Shown: piece by piece, positions 37,180 through 47,937 of the stretch | How positions within the stretch are numbered: position 1 is the stretch's first letter | Layout of the letters: each line of letters begins with the position of its first letter | From: Bidens hawaiensis | Lineage: Eukaryota > Streptophyta > Magnoliopsida > Asterales > Asteraceae | Direction of reading: 5' to 3' | Length of the DNA: 64,000 nt | NCBI GenBank assembly: GCA_021521415.1 | Contig: JAIQDT010003581.1 | Span: forward strand, 124,001 to 188,000 | Program-made: the position numbers and the translations under genes | Notes under the pieces: model-generated | The model's database searches: none | Told to the model about the DNA's origin: nothing | Seen by the model: the letters and a program-made list of their open reading frames with translations, nothing else

Positions 37180-38577
37180 TTAATCGTGTTCCAAGATATT
37201 CACATCCGCATCCTTTAATCCACCAGCCCAAAATATCGTTCTGATAATCGATGCCACCATCCTTGTATATTCTTTGGTAGCCTCTTCAAAAATGGGTTTA
37301 GCAACAATCTGGAAATTACTGAGCGTCTTGATATCTCTCTCACCCAGCTTCAGCAAGTCTTTTGGATCTATAAACCGATACTGCCCCTTTCGTAGACGTA
37401 TAACAACAGTAGCAGTTTCACTGTCATACGACCAGATTTGCATATCGTCAAGAGAACCATCTGGAATATCACTCGGCATAGGAATGTGAGTTGCCTTATT
37501 TGTTGCAGGCCATATAGCGTTCACCATTGTTTTTCCTGTCCGTGGATCTTGAACTCCTTTTGCTTTTTTCAAAAATGACTCAACAGTAGTCATATTTGGA
37601 AATCCTTGATCAACTTGGCTCTTTAAAAAGTTCCAGAAATTCATGGCTTTCTTGTCGTGACTCGGATTGTGAAACGGTGCGTTGATGAGGTTACTCAGAT
37701 CTAATTTTGTCCCGGATCCAAAATCCTTCATTTTTCTGTAGTACTCAGTAGTCCCGGACCTCCGTTTCACCCACCACATATTATTATCAGTATCAAATCC
37801 CCATGACATAACCCAGAACAATCACCATATTTATCTGAAAAACCCTTCTTAATAGTAATAATAAACTTATCTAGATGATCGGAAGACTCAACATTCTGAT
37901 TGGAGTTCTTCATAACAAGAATCTTCTTTTAAAGTCGATCAGACTGTTCAACAGATTTGGGTGGAATGGAGAGATAGTGCTCCAATGACTCATATGTGTC
38001 AGTATGTGTAGAGGTATGTGCACGGGAGCTCCCGCTTTGATCAGCGGTGGTTTATTTCACAACAGGGTCATCACTACTTTTGAATTCGTCCCCAAACTTC
38101 TGAATGAGTTTCTGTTAAAGGTCTAGGTACATAGCAGTCAAACCACCCATGTTGGACTGAAGCTCTTTGATCTTAGAATCTTTGTCAGAGTTTCTAGCTT
38201 CGAGTTCTTGAATACGCACATCCTTTACAACCGAATCTTGTTTGAGTTCAAATACTCGACGCTCTAAAGCCTGCACGTCCACATGAGCATCTTCAAGTAC
38301 AACCCCCTTTCCTTTATTCTGCAGAAAAGTGTCTTGCATGGAAAGAATCTGGGCAGTTTTCTCTGAAGCACTAGAACTTGACTGACCAGTCGGGTTGGAT
38401 GATCCCGATGGCTCGTTAAAGACAGGAATATTAGCTTCAAAATTAAATTATTGGGCAATATCATCAAAAATCCTTTCCTGAGATTGAATCTCAGTTGCGG
38501 ATGGACCTGTATCAACGTGAGTCTCAATGGTGTCCAACTCAGGTTCCTTTTGTTTGCTTAATGTTGTTATAGTTGTG
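37180..38577 (-). pseudogene. Copia D third ORF, C-terminal half, decayed
   Basis: The 213-codon frame 37180-37821 ends the gene. It aligns by eye with the C-terminus of element E's third ORF (IWSYDSETATVVIRL and PKDLLKLGERDIKTLSNF against VDCETAEAV and MHLVNLSKADLKALNEK). Upstream, 38115-38339 encodes a coiled coil (LERRVFELKQDSVVKD, RIQELEARNSDKDSKIKEL), matching the coiled coil in E. Several stops and frameshifts lie between 37822 and 38460. The N-terminal half lies at 57417-58357, separated by the solo LTR whose TTGTG duplications bracket it. Function is unknown; the family lies downstream of pol in this copia lineage. Confidence 0.75.
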
Positions 38578-38737
38578 TGTAACATCCCAAAATTCCAAGT
38601 AATAATATTTTATATTATTTCTTATAATAATCGAGTTTACTTGATTTGGCAAAAAATAATAAAATAATAAAGGGAAGATCAGTAGGCTAATTAAAGGGAA
38701 TTAATCTCGGACCAAAAAGGAAAGGTGGGCTTTATGT

Positions 38738-38762
38738 CCATGGGCTTAAGGGAGTATAAATA
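38738..38762 (+). promoter_or_regulatory. Solo LTR core promoter block
   Basis: CCATGGGCTTAAG is followed by GGAG and TATAAATACCCC, nearly as in LTR C (34417-34440). The match between two distinct LTRs supports a conserved promoter. Confidence 0.6.
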
Positions 38763-39344
38763 CCCCCTTAAACCCTAATCCTTTCCATTTCCATCCATTC
38801 TACACCTTGCCTACACCATAAAACACACACACACCTCTTACCTATTTACGGCCGTAAGAGAGAAAGAGATCCAAGACAATCCAAGTCGTATACCAATAGT
38901 TATCGAATACCCAAGCTTAATACAAGATAAAGATTGACAAACAAGTCAAGCCGTAACCTAAGAAAACGTAAAGGTATGTTCTTGAACTTAAAGTTTATGT
39001 TTTTATGAATGGTTAGCCATGAAACTAAAACCTAGAGTAGATCGAGTCTAAATGTTTCCTAAAAATGCAAACTTGATGATTAAAACAGATTTAATGGACT
39101 CATGGTTGATACGGTTCGTAAAGGGAACCCTAGATCTAGTTAGAACGTTTTAAACCTATAAAGGTTTATGCTTTATACTTAAAACGGATTAGATCTTGTT
39201 GAAGGGATGCTAACAGATGTAAAATAATTAAGGAAAATGGGAAAATAGGTGGTTAAAAGTGTGATTATGGATCGTTACCCGTTAATGAGCCTAGAATGGA
39301 TTTAAGGATAGAAAACAGGATCTGAAAGCATCAGACATGGGTTC

Positions 39345-39530
39345 TCGGTGACCTGAACTTGCTTTGGGTTCTTGGTCAACACGAGAACTTGGTCAAAATG
39401 AGTTCTCGGTGACTGGCGTTCTCGGTGACCAAGGGTTGTCGGTCAATGCGAGTTCTCGGCCATTGAGTTCTTGGCCACTGTGTTCTCGGTCAACACGTGG
39501 GTTATTGGCCATTGAGTTTTTGCCAACTAG
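39345..39530 (+). repeat. GTTCTCGGTCAA motif array in solo LTR
   Basis: About ten variants of GTTCTCGGTGAC, GTTCTTGGTCAACACG and GTTCTCGGCCATTG occur in ~190 bp between the TATA box and the donor-like GTGAGT. The array is repeated in the other two triplication units. A similar motif array occurs in copia D's spacer at 58515-58700. Confidence 0.7.
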
Positions 39531-40039
39531 GAAATGTTGTGGTCTATGGGCCTGGCCCAACTAGGCCCAAGATCCATAGTGACCAGTAGCCTGAACTAGC
39601 TAGATAGCCCATTTGTTTAAATTAAACAGAGAAAATACGTTGGTCAACTAAAATACCAACTTAATTAATTATACGCTTAATTAATAAAAGTATATTTAAC
39701 AGTTAGCCGTGCCCAATTAAAGAAGGGGATAACAATTAACGGCGAACGCAACAGGATCCAGGTGAGTTTCTAGCCCCATTCTATGTTATGTTTTCGGGGC
39801 TGTGTGCATACTCGATGTGTTTTTTAATACACGTATCCTAAGTGATAAGTGTATGCCTTATGTGATTATGTGAAGGATAAGAATGAATGCCTGTCAATAC
39901 GTGAACGCTATTCGGATATTGCACGCGTTGACAAGTTTTAATGCTATGTATAATGAAGGTATGGTATGTATGTTTATATGCATGAATGTTTTAAATAAAA
40001 GAAGGTTAATGTACGGTTGTATGGTACAAAGAGGCTACC

Positions 40040-40293
40040 GATCCCTAATAATACTCGAGGAAGGAGGGAATTGAACCCTACTAATATTCGAGAACTAGGG
40101 AACCGAACCCTACTAATATTCTAGGAAAGAGGGAACCGGGCCCTAATAATACCCGAGGAAAGAGGGAACCGGGCCCTAATAATACTCGAGAAAGGAGGGT
40201 ACCGGCCCTAATAATACCCGAGGAAAGAGGGAACCGGGCCCTAATAATACCCGAGGAAAGAGGGAACCGGGCCCTAATAATACTCGAGGAAGT
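40040..40293 (+). repeat. 33-bp minisatellite, core GGGCCCTAATAATACCCGAG
   Basis: Eight to nine units of GGGAACCGGGCCCTAATAAT plus ACCCGAGGAAAGA are present, more degenerate at the left. They recur at 42217-42470 and 44394-44647 in the other units. Open frames read through it (SSGIIRARFPLSSG-type) are products of the repeat, not genes. Confidence 0.9.
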
Positions 40294-40300
40294 AGAGCGT

Positions 40301-40728
40301 TGTAGGCTCCTGGACGGATCGTACACGGGACGTCGCTAACAACGCAGGTGCGGAATCCCTGCGTGGGTAGATACGAGTGTAGAGTATGTAGAGATCGAAC
40401 ACGAAAGCAATAAACCAACCACGTTATATTGATAACAAACACGTGACCCGAGGTCACAGTTACAGACTATGACACGAACACGTTCACTGAACAACTGAAA
40501 ACAAAACCCTAAAACGACCAACTACGTAAACTGTTCGCTGAACAGTATATAAACACGACAACTTCGCCACAGGCGAAGTTGTCAATAACTTCGCTGATTC
40601 AACAAGTTCGCCATAGCGAACTTGTTGACAACTTCGCGTTTTACATAAATAATCATAATCAAAACATAATTACATTACAGACTCGATTACAAATGTTAGA
40701 CTATGAACTACTGACACATGTACCAACA
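40301..40728 (-). mobile_element. Copia E 3' LTR, copy in triplication unit 1
   Basis: This is a 428-bp copy of E's LTR, TGTAGGCTCC to ACCAACA in plus coordinates, with at least one private change (AAATGTTAG where the others have AAATGCTAG). It was created by the tandem duplication, not by a separate insertion. Confidence 0.9.
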
Positions 40729-40793
40729 GACTCCCCCTTGGCAGTAGCTTCATATCTTGATCTTCAACTCTTGAGTCTTGTAATCTTGCATCT

Positions 40794-41363
40794 CTACGCA
40801 TGCGCCCCTTCTCTAACACATACCGACACCACCCGTTGATATTTCCTAGCTTGATCCTTCCAAGCAGGAATGTAGAAGATCTTTTTCTCGTTGAGCGCCT
40901 TCAGATCAGCCTTCGATAGATTAACAAGATGCATCGGGTCGTAAACTCGAAGTACTTCTTGTTCATCCTCATCTTCCATTACCGCCTCAGCTGTCTCACA
41001 ATCCACGTACCACCATTTTAGATCTTTGAGCACGTCCTTGGGCATGAACTTCATCGGTACTTCTTTAAGGCACCGGATCGGTTTGTATTTCATGACCATC
41101 CAAGGTTTTCCATCAACTCTCAGACCTCTATCCTTGTCTTCGACAAGTTTTCCCTTTTGTGGTTTCAGTAGCTCAAACTTTTTATCTTTAACACACTCTT
41201 TCCACACGATCTTCGCAATAATTCTAGCCATGTTGTCTTCGCTTCTGTTTATCAATCCCAATCTGGCTAAATCTTTTACTTCACATTCTGGCAGTGTGTT
41301 TAGAGATCTCAACTTTCTCTGGAAGTACTGAATGCCATCGTACCTCTTGATCACGAAGAGCCA
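40794..41363 (-). pseudogene. Copia E third-ORF C-terminal fragment, unit 1
   Basis: The last ~186 codons of E's third ORF are cut off at the triplication junction (41363). The protein reading is unchanged compared with the full gene, but there is no ATG at the cut end and no promoter other than what solo-LTR sequence might give. It is a duplication by-product. Confidence 0.88.
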
Positions 41364-42477
41364 GATTAGATCTTGTTGAAGGGATGCTAACAGATGTAAA
41401 ATAATTAAGGAAAATGGGAAAATAGGTGGTTAAAAGTGTGATTATGGATCGTTACCCGTTAATGAGCCTAGAATGGATTTAAGGATAGAAAACAGGATCT
41501 GAAAGCATCAGACATGGGTTCTCGGTGACCTGAACTTGCTTTGGGTTCTTGGTCAACACGAGAACTTGGTCAAAATGGGTTCTCGGTGACTGGCGTTCTC
41601 GGTGACCAAGGGTTGTCGGTCAATGCGAGTTCTCGGCCATTGAGTTCTTGGCCACTGTGTTCTAGGTCAACACGTGGGTTCATGGCCATTGAGTTTTTGC
41701 CAACTAGGAAATGTTGTGGTCTATGGGCCTGGCCCAACTAGGCCCAAGATCCATAGTGACCAGTAGCCTGAACTAGCTAGATAGCCCATTTGTTTAAATT
41801 AAACAGAGAAAATACGTTGGTCAACTAAAATACCAACTTAATTAATTATACGCTTAATTAATAAAAGTATATTTAACAGTTAGCCGTGCTCAATTAAAGA
41901 AGGGGATAACAATTAACGGCGAACGCAACAGGATCCAGGTGAGTTTCTAGCCCCATTCTATGTTATGTTTTCGGGGCTGTGTGCATACTCGATGTGTTTT
42001 TTAATACACGTATCCTAAGTGATAAGTGTATGCCTTATGTGATTATGTGAAGGATAAGAATGAATGCCTGTCAATACGTGAACGCTATTCGGATATTGCA
42101 CGCGTTGACAAGTTTTAATGCTATGTATAATGAAGGTATGGTATGTATGTTTATATGCATGAATGTTTTAAATAAAAGAAGGTTAATGTACGGTTGTATG
42201 GTACAAAGAGGCTACCGATCCCTAATAATACTCGAGGAAGGAGGGAATTGAACCCTACTAATATTCGAGAACTAGGGAACCGAACCCTACTAATATTCTA
42301 GGAAAGAGGGAACCGGGCCCTAATAATACCCGAGGAAAGAGGGAACCGGGCCCTAATAATACTCGAGAAAGGAGGGTACCGGCCCTAATAATACCCGAGG
42401 AAAGAGGGAACCGGGCCCTAATAATACCCGAGGAAAGAGGGAACCGGGCCCTAATAATACTCGAGGAAGTAGAGCGT

Positions 42478-42905
42478 TGTAGGCTCCTGGACGGATCGTA
42501 CACGGGACGTCGCTAACAACGCAGGTGCGGAATCCCTGCGTGGGTAGATACGAGTGTAGAGTATGTAGAGATCGAACACGAAAGCAATAAACCAACCACG
42601 TTATATTGATAACAAACACGTGACCCGAGGTCACAGTTACAGACTATGACACGAACACGTTCACTGAACAACTGAAAACAAAACCCTAAAACGACCAACT
42701 ACGTAAACTGTTCGCTGAACAGTATATAAACACGACAACTTCGCCACAGGCGAAGTTGTCAATAACTTCGCTGATTCAACAAGTTCGCCATAGCGAACTT
42801 GTTGACAACTTCGCGTTTTACATAAATAATCATAATCAAAACATAATTACATTACAGACTCGATTACAAATGCTAGACTATGAACTACTGACACATGTAC
42901 CAACA
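42478..42905 (-). mobile_element. Copia E 3' LTR, copy in triplication unit 2
   Basis: This is the second 428-bp copy, identical by eye to E's terminal LTRs and 2,177 bp from the first and third copies. Confidence 0.9.
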
Positions 42906-42970
42906 GACTCCCCCTTGGCAGTAGCTTCATATCTTGATCTTCAACTCTTGAGTCTTGTAATCTTGCATCT

Positions 42971-43540
42971 CTACGCATGCGCCCCTTCTCTAACACATAC
43001 CGACACCACCCGTTGATATTTCCTAGCTTGATCCTTCCAAGCAGGAATGTAGAAGATCTTTTTCTCGTTGAGCGCCTTCAGATCAGCCTTCGATAGATTA
43101 ACAAGATGCATCGGGTCGTAAACTCGAAGTACTTCTTGTTCATCCTCATCTTCCATTACCGCCTCAGCTGTCTCACAATCCACGTACCACCATTTTAGAT
43201 CTTTGAGCACGTCCTTGGGCATGAACTTCATCGGTACTTCTTTAAGGCACCGGATCGGTTTGTATTTCATGACCATCCAAGGTTTTCCATCAACTCTCAG
43301 ACCTCTATCCTTGTCTTCGACAAGTTTTCCCTTTTGTGGTTTCAGTAGCTCAAACTTTTTATCTTTAACACACTCTTTCCACACGATCTTCGCAATAATT
43401 CTAGCCATGTTGTCTTCGCTTCTGTTTATCAATCCCAATCTGGCTAAATCTTTTACTTCACATTCTGGCAGTGTGTTTAGAGATCTCAACTTTCTCTGGA
43501 AGTACTGAATGCCATCGTACCTCTTGATCACGAAGAGCCA
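42971..43540 (-). pseudogene. Copia E third-ORF C-terminal fragment, unit 2
   Basis: This is a second truncated copy of the C-terminal ~186 codons, with the same junction (GAGCC, extra A, GATTAGATC) as unit 1. Confidence 0.88.
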
Positions 43541-44654
43541 GATTAGATCTTGTTGAAGGGATGCTAACAGATGTAAAATAATTAAGGAAAATGGGAAAAT
43601 AGGTGGTTAAAAGTGTGATTATGGATCGTTACCCGTTAATGAGCCTAGAATGGATTTAAGGATAGAAAACAGGATCTGAAAGCATCAGACATGGGTTCTC
43701 GGTGACCTGAACTTGCTTTGGGTTCTTGGTCAACACGAGAACTTGGTCAAAATGGGTTCTCGGTGACTGGCGTTCTCGGTGACCAAGGGTTGTCGGTCAA
43801 TGCGAGTTCTCGGCCATTGAGTTCTTGGCCACTGTGTTCTAGGTCAACACGTGGGTTCATGGCCATTGAGTTTTTGCCAACTAGGAAATGTTGTGGTCTA
43901 TGGGCCTGGCCCAACTAGGCCCAAGATCCATAGTGACCAGTAGCCTGAACTAGCTAGATAGCCCATTTGTTTAAATTAAACAGAGAAAATACGTTGGTCA
44001 ACTAAAATACCAACTTAATTAATTATACGCTTAATTAATAAAAGTATATTTAACAGTTAGCCGTGCTCAATTAAAGAAGGGGATAACAATTAACGGCGAA
44101 CGCAACAGGATCCAGGTGAGTTTCTAGCCCCATTCTATGTTATGTTTTCGGGGCTGTGTGCATACTCGATGTGTTTTTTAATACACGTATCCTAAGTGAT
44201 AAGTGTATGCCTTATGTGATTATGTGAAGGATAAGAATGAATGCCTGTCAATACGTGAACGCTATTCGGATATTGCACGCGTTGACAAGTTTTAATGCTA
44301 TGTATAATGAAGGTATGGTATGTATGTTTATATGCATGAATGTTTTAAATAAAAGAAGGTTAATGTACGGTTGTATGGTACAAAGAGGCTACCGATCCCT
44401 AATAATACTCGAGGAAGGAGGGAATTGAACCCTACTAATATTCGAGAACTAGGGAACCGAACCCTACTAATATTCTAGGAAAGAGGGAACCGGGCCCTAA
44501 TAATACCCGAGGAAAGAGGGAACCGGGCCCTAATAATACTCGAGAAAGGAGGGTACCGGCCCTAATAATACCCGAGGAAAGAGGGAACCGGGCCCTAATA
44601 ATACCCGAGGAAAGAGGGAACCGGGCCCTAATAATACTCGAGGAAGTAGAGCGT

Positions 44655-45082
44655 TGTAGGCTCCTGGACGGATCGTACACGGGACGTCGCTAACAACGCA
44701 GGTGCGGAATCCCTGCGTGGGTAGATACGAGTGTAGAGTATGTAGAGATCGAACACGAAAGCAATAAACCAACCACGTTATATTGATAACAAACACGTGA
44801 CCCGAGGTCACAGTTACAGACTATGACACGAACACGTTCACTGAACAACTGAAAACAAAACCCTAAAACGACCAACTACGTAAACTGTTCGCTGAACAGT
44901 ATATAAACACGACAACTTCGCCACAGGCGAAGTTGTCAATAACTTCGCTGATTCAACAAGTTCGCCATAGCGAACTTGTTGACAACTTCGCGTTTTACAT
45001 AAATAATCATAATCAAAACATAATTACATTACAGACTCGATTACAAATGCTAGACTATGAACTACTGACACATGTACCAACA
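44655..45082 (-). mobile_element. Copia E 3' LTR
   Basis: This 428-bp LTR directly adjoins E's own third ORF and polypurine tract. It appears identical to the 5' LTR at 56584-57011. AGCGT precedes it (44650-44654), matching AGCGT after the 5' LTR. It contains two 12-bp-arm inverted repeats: GACAACTTCGCC around a 3-nt loop, and CAACAAGTTCGC around CATA. In sense orientation these lie upstream of a TATA-like TTTATATAC, so in U3. Confidence 0.92.
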
Positions 45083-45098
45083 GACTCCCCCTTGGCAG
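45083..45098 (-). other. Copia E polypurine tract
   Basis: On the minus strand CTGCCAAGGGGGAGTC lies immediately before the 3' LTR. The duplicated units carry the same tract at 40729 and 42906. Confidence 0.85.
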
Positions 45099-45147
45099 TA
45101 GCTTCATATCTTGATCTTCAACTCTTGAGTCTTGTAATCTTGCATCT

Positions 45148-47937
45148 CTACGCATGCGCCCCTTCTCTAACACATACCGACACCACCCGTTGATATTTCC
45201 TAGCTTGATCCTTCCAAGCAGGAATGTAGAAGATCTTTTTCTCGTTGAGCGCCTTCAGATCAGCCTTCGATAGATTAACAAGATGCATCGGGTCGTAAAC
45301 CCGAAGTACTTCTTGTTCATCCTCATCTTCCATTACCGCCTCAGCTGTCTCACAATCCACGTACCACCATTTTAGATCTTTGAGCACGTCCTTGGGCATG
45401 AACTTCATCGGTACTTCTTTAAGGCACCGGATCGGTTTGTATTTCATGACCATCCAAGGTTTTCCATCAACTCTCAGACCTCTATCCTTGTCTTCGACAA
45501 GTTTTCCCTTTTGTGGTTTCAGTAGCTCAAACTTTTTATCTTTAACACACTCTTTCCACACGATCTTCGCAATAATTCTAGCCATGTTGTCTTCGCTTCT
45601 GTTTATCAATCCCAATCTGGCTAAATCTTTTACTTCACATTCTGGCAGTGTGTTTAGAGATCTCAACTTTCTCTGGAAGTACTGAATGCCATCGTACCTC
45701 TTGATCACGAAGAGCCGCAGCTGCTCGTCATATAACCAGCAGATAATACCTTTCTTGGCTTCCGCGTATCCCTTAATATTGTAACTTTTTCTGAACATCT
45801 TAGGGACCGCCGGCTTCTTCGTCTTTACGAACCAGTGGGCACAACCTTCCTTCCATTTCGGTTGTTCCTCCCACTCAGCATCTTCCTCAGCATTCTCATC
45901 ACCCAAACCTGTTCCGTCAACCTCCGGAATCTCATGTTCCACGGAGTTATCAACAATCTCACTTTCTTCTAATACGTTTTCAACCGTAATCTGTTCTCCA
46001 ATCCTCTCAATCTCATCCACTGGCAGCACATCATCTTCCATCATAAACTCATCATCCTCCTCATCCAACTCTTTCAATGCATCTATCACGTCTTCAACAT
46101 CATCATCATCATCAACTGCTACAACATCGTCACCAGCTGCATTTGTAGACTCCCCCTCAGTTGTGGAAGCCCCAAGAGCCTGAGAGGTTCTTTGCAGCTC
46201 ACCACCTGCACCTTCTGGTGCATTGGGATCATCGTCATGATCTTCTCTTCGTTTCGTCCTCAACTCATCACCCCTACACGTCTTCTCCCCCTGAGATGCC
46301 AAGAATGCCTTGAAGGCATCTATTATTTTACCGTGTTCTACCAGGAGGGCTGCTTGTAGTCGATTGGATTCCACTAGGCTCTGAATGGTCTTTGTCTGAT
46401 CAGCAACAATCCGCTCTAGTGAAGTAATCCTCTCGGAATCTGAAGTAGGCATTGGAGTTGGCGGGACATCAGCAGAAGTGACCGCAGGTGGTACACCTGG
46501 TAACCCTGCAGTAGAAGTGATGGTCGACTCCACAAATCGTGCAACTACCACCGGTGGATTAAGCGGTTGTGGTGGTAGAGACACAACTGTTGGTGCCGAC
46601 GTCTCGACCGCTGTAACCTGTGCTGTAGTAGGAATAAGAGACATACCAGACAAGGCAGGTGGAGCAAAACGTACCAGCCTTGAAGATTCTCCAGCTCCCG
46701 AACCTATACCTCTCTGTTCTCTTCTTGAACGTCTAAGCACAATCTGCACTGCCTCCTCTTCATCAACTTCTTCCTCATCCTCGTTTTCTGTTCTCGGTCT
46801 CTTTCCCGTAGTCCGTTCCCGAGACACCATAAGTCTTCTCGCCTCAGCAAACGTCTCGTCTAGATCAGAGTCAGCTACCGAAGTAGCTGCTCTAGTAACA
46901 TCCATAAACTGAGGACCCGAGACATCCATATCAAACACACCATGTACGCCAAAGGCAGCATTAAGATCAACGTCTTCAGCAGTAGACACAGCATGAGATA
47001 CAGTAGCTGGCATAGCAGCAGAGGCAACAGTAGAAACCACAGGCGCAGCTGATACAGCATGAGGTGCTGCCGCCTGATGTGGTTGGGGGTCTCTGAACTC
47101 GTCCCCTCCTGCAGGAACATACTCCGGATTGATGAGATATCCGAATAAGGGAGTATGCCTGGGACGCAGCTCAGGCTTGCTTCGAGTGCTCGAGGTGCGG
47201 CACTGAGCAAAGATACGTTTCGTCACGCATTCGACGTATCTTATTGGGCGTCTCTGTGGTAGCGACGGAGCGACATGATTTAAAATCATCTGTAAGAAAC
47301 GAGGATACATAGTGAATCGCTCGCGCGCCACAGCCCTTCGTTGACGATCAATCTCGTAAAATATAAGCTGACTGAATGAATATCTGCGGTTGTAAGTCAG
47401 CGCTATCATGGCCGACTGCATCGTCGCGCCCATCCCGTCTGTTCCTGCCTTCCTGCCGGACATGCATACTATTAAAACATGCATCAGGAAGCGCCACTGA
47501 TCTAGCAGAAACCCTTTCCTCCTCTGCGAGTCCCCCAGCGGACCCGAATAACCCATCCTCAAATAAGCTCCATCCCGGAAAGGAGCTACGAACTCCGTTG
47601 GGTCATCTCTAGTTTCTTCACCGAACTGCAGAGCCAACCGTATGTCTTCCGAGGAAAACTGTATGTTGTGACCATTTACGGTTGCTCGCATCACCGGAGG
47701 CTCAGGCCTGCAATCGTAGTACACTGTCTGCCAAAAGTCTTCAATGTTAGGCAGAGAAATAGGCAGTGTATTTGTCAGCGCGTGAAAGACTCTTGATCGC
47801 AGGAGAAACGTGATAATCTCCCTGTAGTCTTCGACGCCTCGTGCGTCTGGATCTAACGTGATGTACTGGTTATGGGCTGGAAAGAATTGTCGTTGCTCAT
47901 CACCATCATCACCACCAGCACCACCAATAGCAGCCAT
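45148..47937 (-). CDS. Copia E third ORF (downstream of pol), function unknown
   Basis: This is an intact frame of about 929 codons from ATG 47937; the frame is open a few codons further upstream. No enzyme motif, signal peptide or membrane segment is seen. Regions by residue: an N-terminal globular part 1-245 (DFWQTVYYDCRPEP, FLMHVLIVCMSGRKAG, MYPRFLQMILNH), a Pro/Ala/Ser-rich linker 265-345, a basic/acidic patch with a possible nuclear signal GKRPRTENEDEEE near 385, a coiled coil near 505-560, a strongly acidic stretch 580-720, and a C-terminal globular part 735-929. A 3'-splice-like TTTGGTGCAG ends 3 bp before the ATG. Copia D has a decayed homologue. The position matches the env-like ORF of SIRE-type elements, but the protein does not look like an envelope. 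Confidence 0.85.
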   Translation of the reverse strand: MAAIGGAGGDDGDEQRQFFPAHNQYITLDPDARGVEDYREIITFLLRSRVFHALTNTLPISLPNIEDFWQTVYYDCRPEPPVMRATVNGHNIQFSSEDIRLALQFGEETRDDPTEFVAPFRDGAYLRMGYSGPLGDSQRRKGFLLDQWRFLMHVLIVCMSGRKAGTDGMGATMQSAMIALTYNRRYSFSQLIFYEIDRQRRAVARERFTMYPRFLQMILNHVAPSLPQRRPIRYVECVTKRIFAQCRTSSTRSKPELRPRHTPLFGYLINPEYVPAGGDEFRDPQPHQAAAPHAVSAAPVVSTVASAAMPATVSHAVSTAEDVDLNAAFGVHGVFDMDVSGPQFMDVTRAATSVADSDLDETFAEARRLMVSRERTTGKRPRTENEDEEEVDEEEAVQIVLRRSRREQRGIGSGAGESSRLVRFAPPALSGMSLIPTTAQVTAVETSAPTVVSLPPQPLNPPVVVARFVESTITSTAGLPGVPPAVTSADVPPTPMPTSDSERITSLERIVADQTKTIQSLVESNRLQAALLVEHGKIIDAFKAFLASQGEKTCRGDELRTKRREDHDDDPNAPEGAGGELQRTSQALGASTTEGESTNAAGDDVVAVDDDDDVEDVIDALKELDEEDDEFMMEDDVLPVDEIERIGEQITVENVLEESEIVDNSVEHEIPEVDGTGLGDENAEEDAEWEEQPKWKEGCAHWFVKTKKPAVPKMFRKSYNIKGYAEAKKGIICWLYDEQLRLFVIKRYDGIQYFQRKLRSLNTLPECEVKDLARLGLINRSEDNMARIIAKIVWKECVKDKKFELLKPQKGKLVEDKDRGLRVDGKPWMVMKYKPIRCLKEVPMKFMPKDVLKDLKWWYVDCETAEAVMEDEDEQEVLRVYDPMHLVNLSKADLKALNEKKIFYIPAWKDQARKYQRVVSVCVREGAHA

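Larger units (their letters stand above)
38578..40300 (+). mobile_element. Gypsy solo LTR, left part
   Basis: It starts TGTAACATCCC after TTGTG (38573-38577); the same TTGTG follows the LTR end at 57416. No internal domain lies between, so this is a solo LTR of about 2.1 kb split by copia E. Parts in order: promoter block (38738-38762), GTTCTCGGTCAA array (39345-39530), donor-like CCAG/GTGAGT at 39762 with TTTTCGGGGCTGTGTGC after it, and a 33-bp minisatellite (40040-40293). It ends in AGCGT (40296-40300), the left target duplication of copia E. Position 39187 is where the triplicated block begins. Confidence 0.88.
39187..45716. repeat. Tandem triplication, 2,177-bp unit
   Basis: Units are 39187-41363, 41364-43540 and 43541-45716. 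Each holds the right part of the solo LTR, copia E's LTR, and the 3' end of E's third ORF. At the two new junctions E's sequence CACGAAGAGCC is joined to GATTAGATCTTG with one extra A. In the third unit E continues uninterrupted as CACGAAGAGCCGCAGCTG, so that is the original arrangement. Unit 1 differs from units 2 and 3 at several sites (for example ATGAGTTC versus ATGGGTTC, and TTATTGG versus TCATGG). Units 2 and 3 are almost identical. This suggests two rounds of duplication. Confidence 0.93.

Noticed and set aside
40040..40293. Regular direct repeats resembling a CRISPR array
   Set aside because: The units are contiguous and degenerate with no unique spacers, and they sit in a plant retrotransposon LTR. 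It is a minisatellite.
40081..40457. Repeat-containing open frames (SSGIIRARFPLSSG type) on the minus strand
   Set aside because: They are translations of the 33-bp minisatellite, whose unit length is a multiple of three, so frames stay open by default.
40301..45082. Three separate copia insertions at 40301, 42478 and 44655
   Set aside because: Exact 2,177-bp spacing, identical junctions and duplicated flanks show one insertion followed by tandem duplication.
46478..46912. A 144-codon plus-strand frame opposite copia E's third ORF
   Set aside because: It is a shadow of the low-complexity Pro/Ala/acidic coding region on the other strand.
45148..47937. Calling the third ORF an envelope gene
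   Set aside because: Its position fits, but no signal peptide, membrane span or other envelope hallmark is visible. Function is left unknown.
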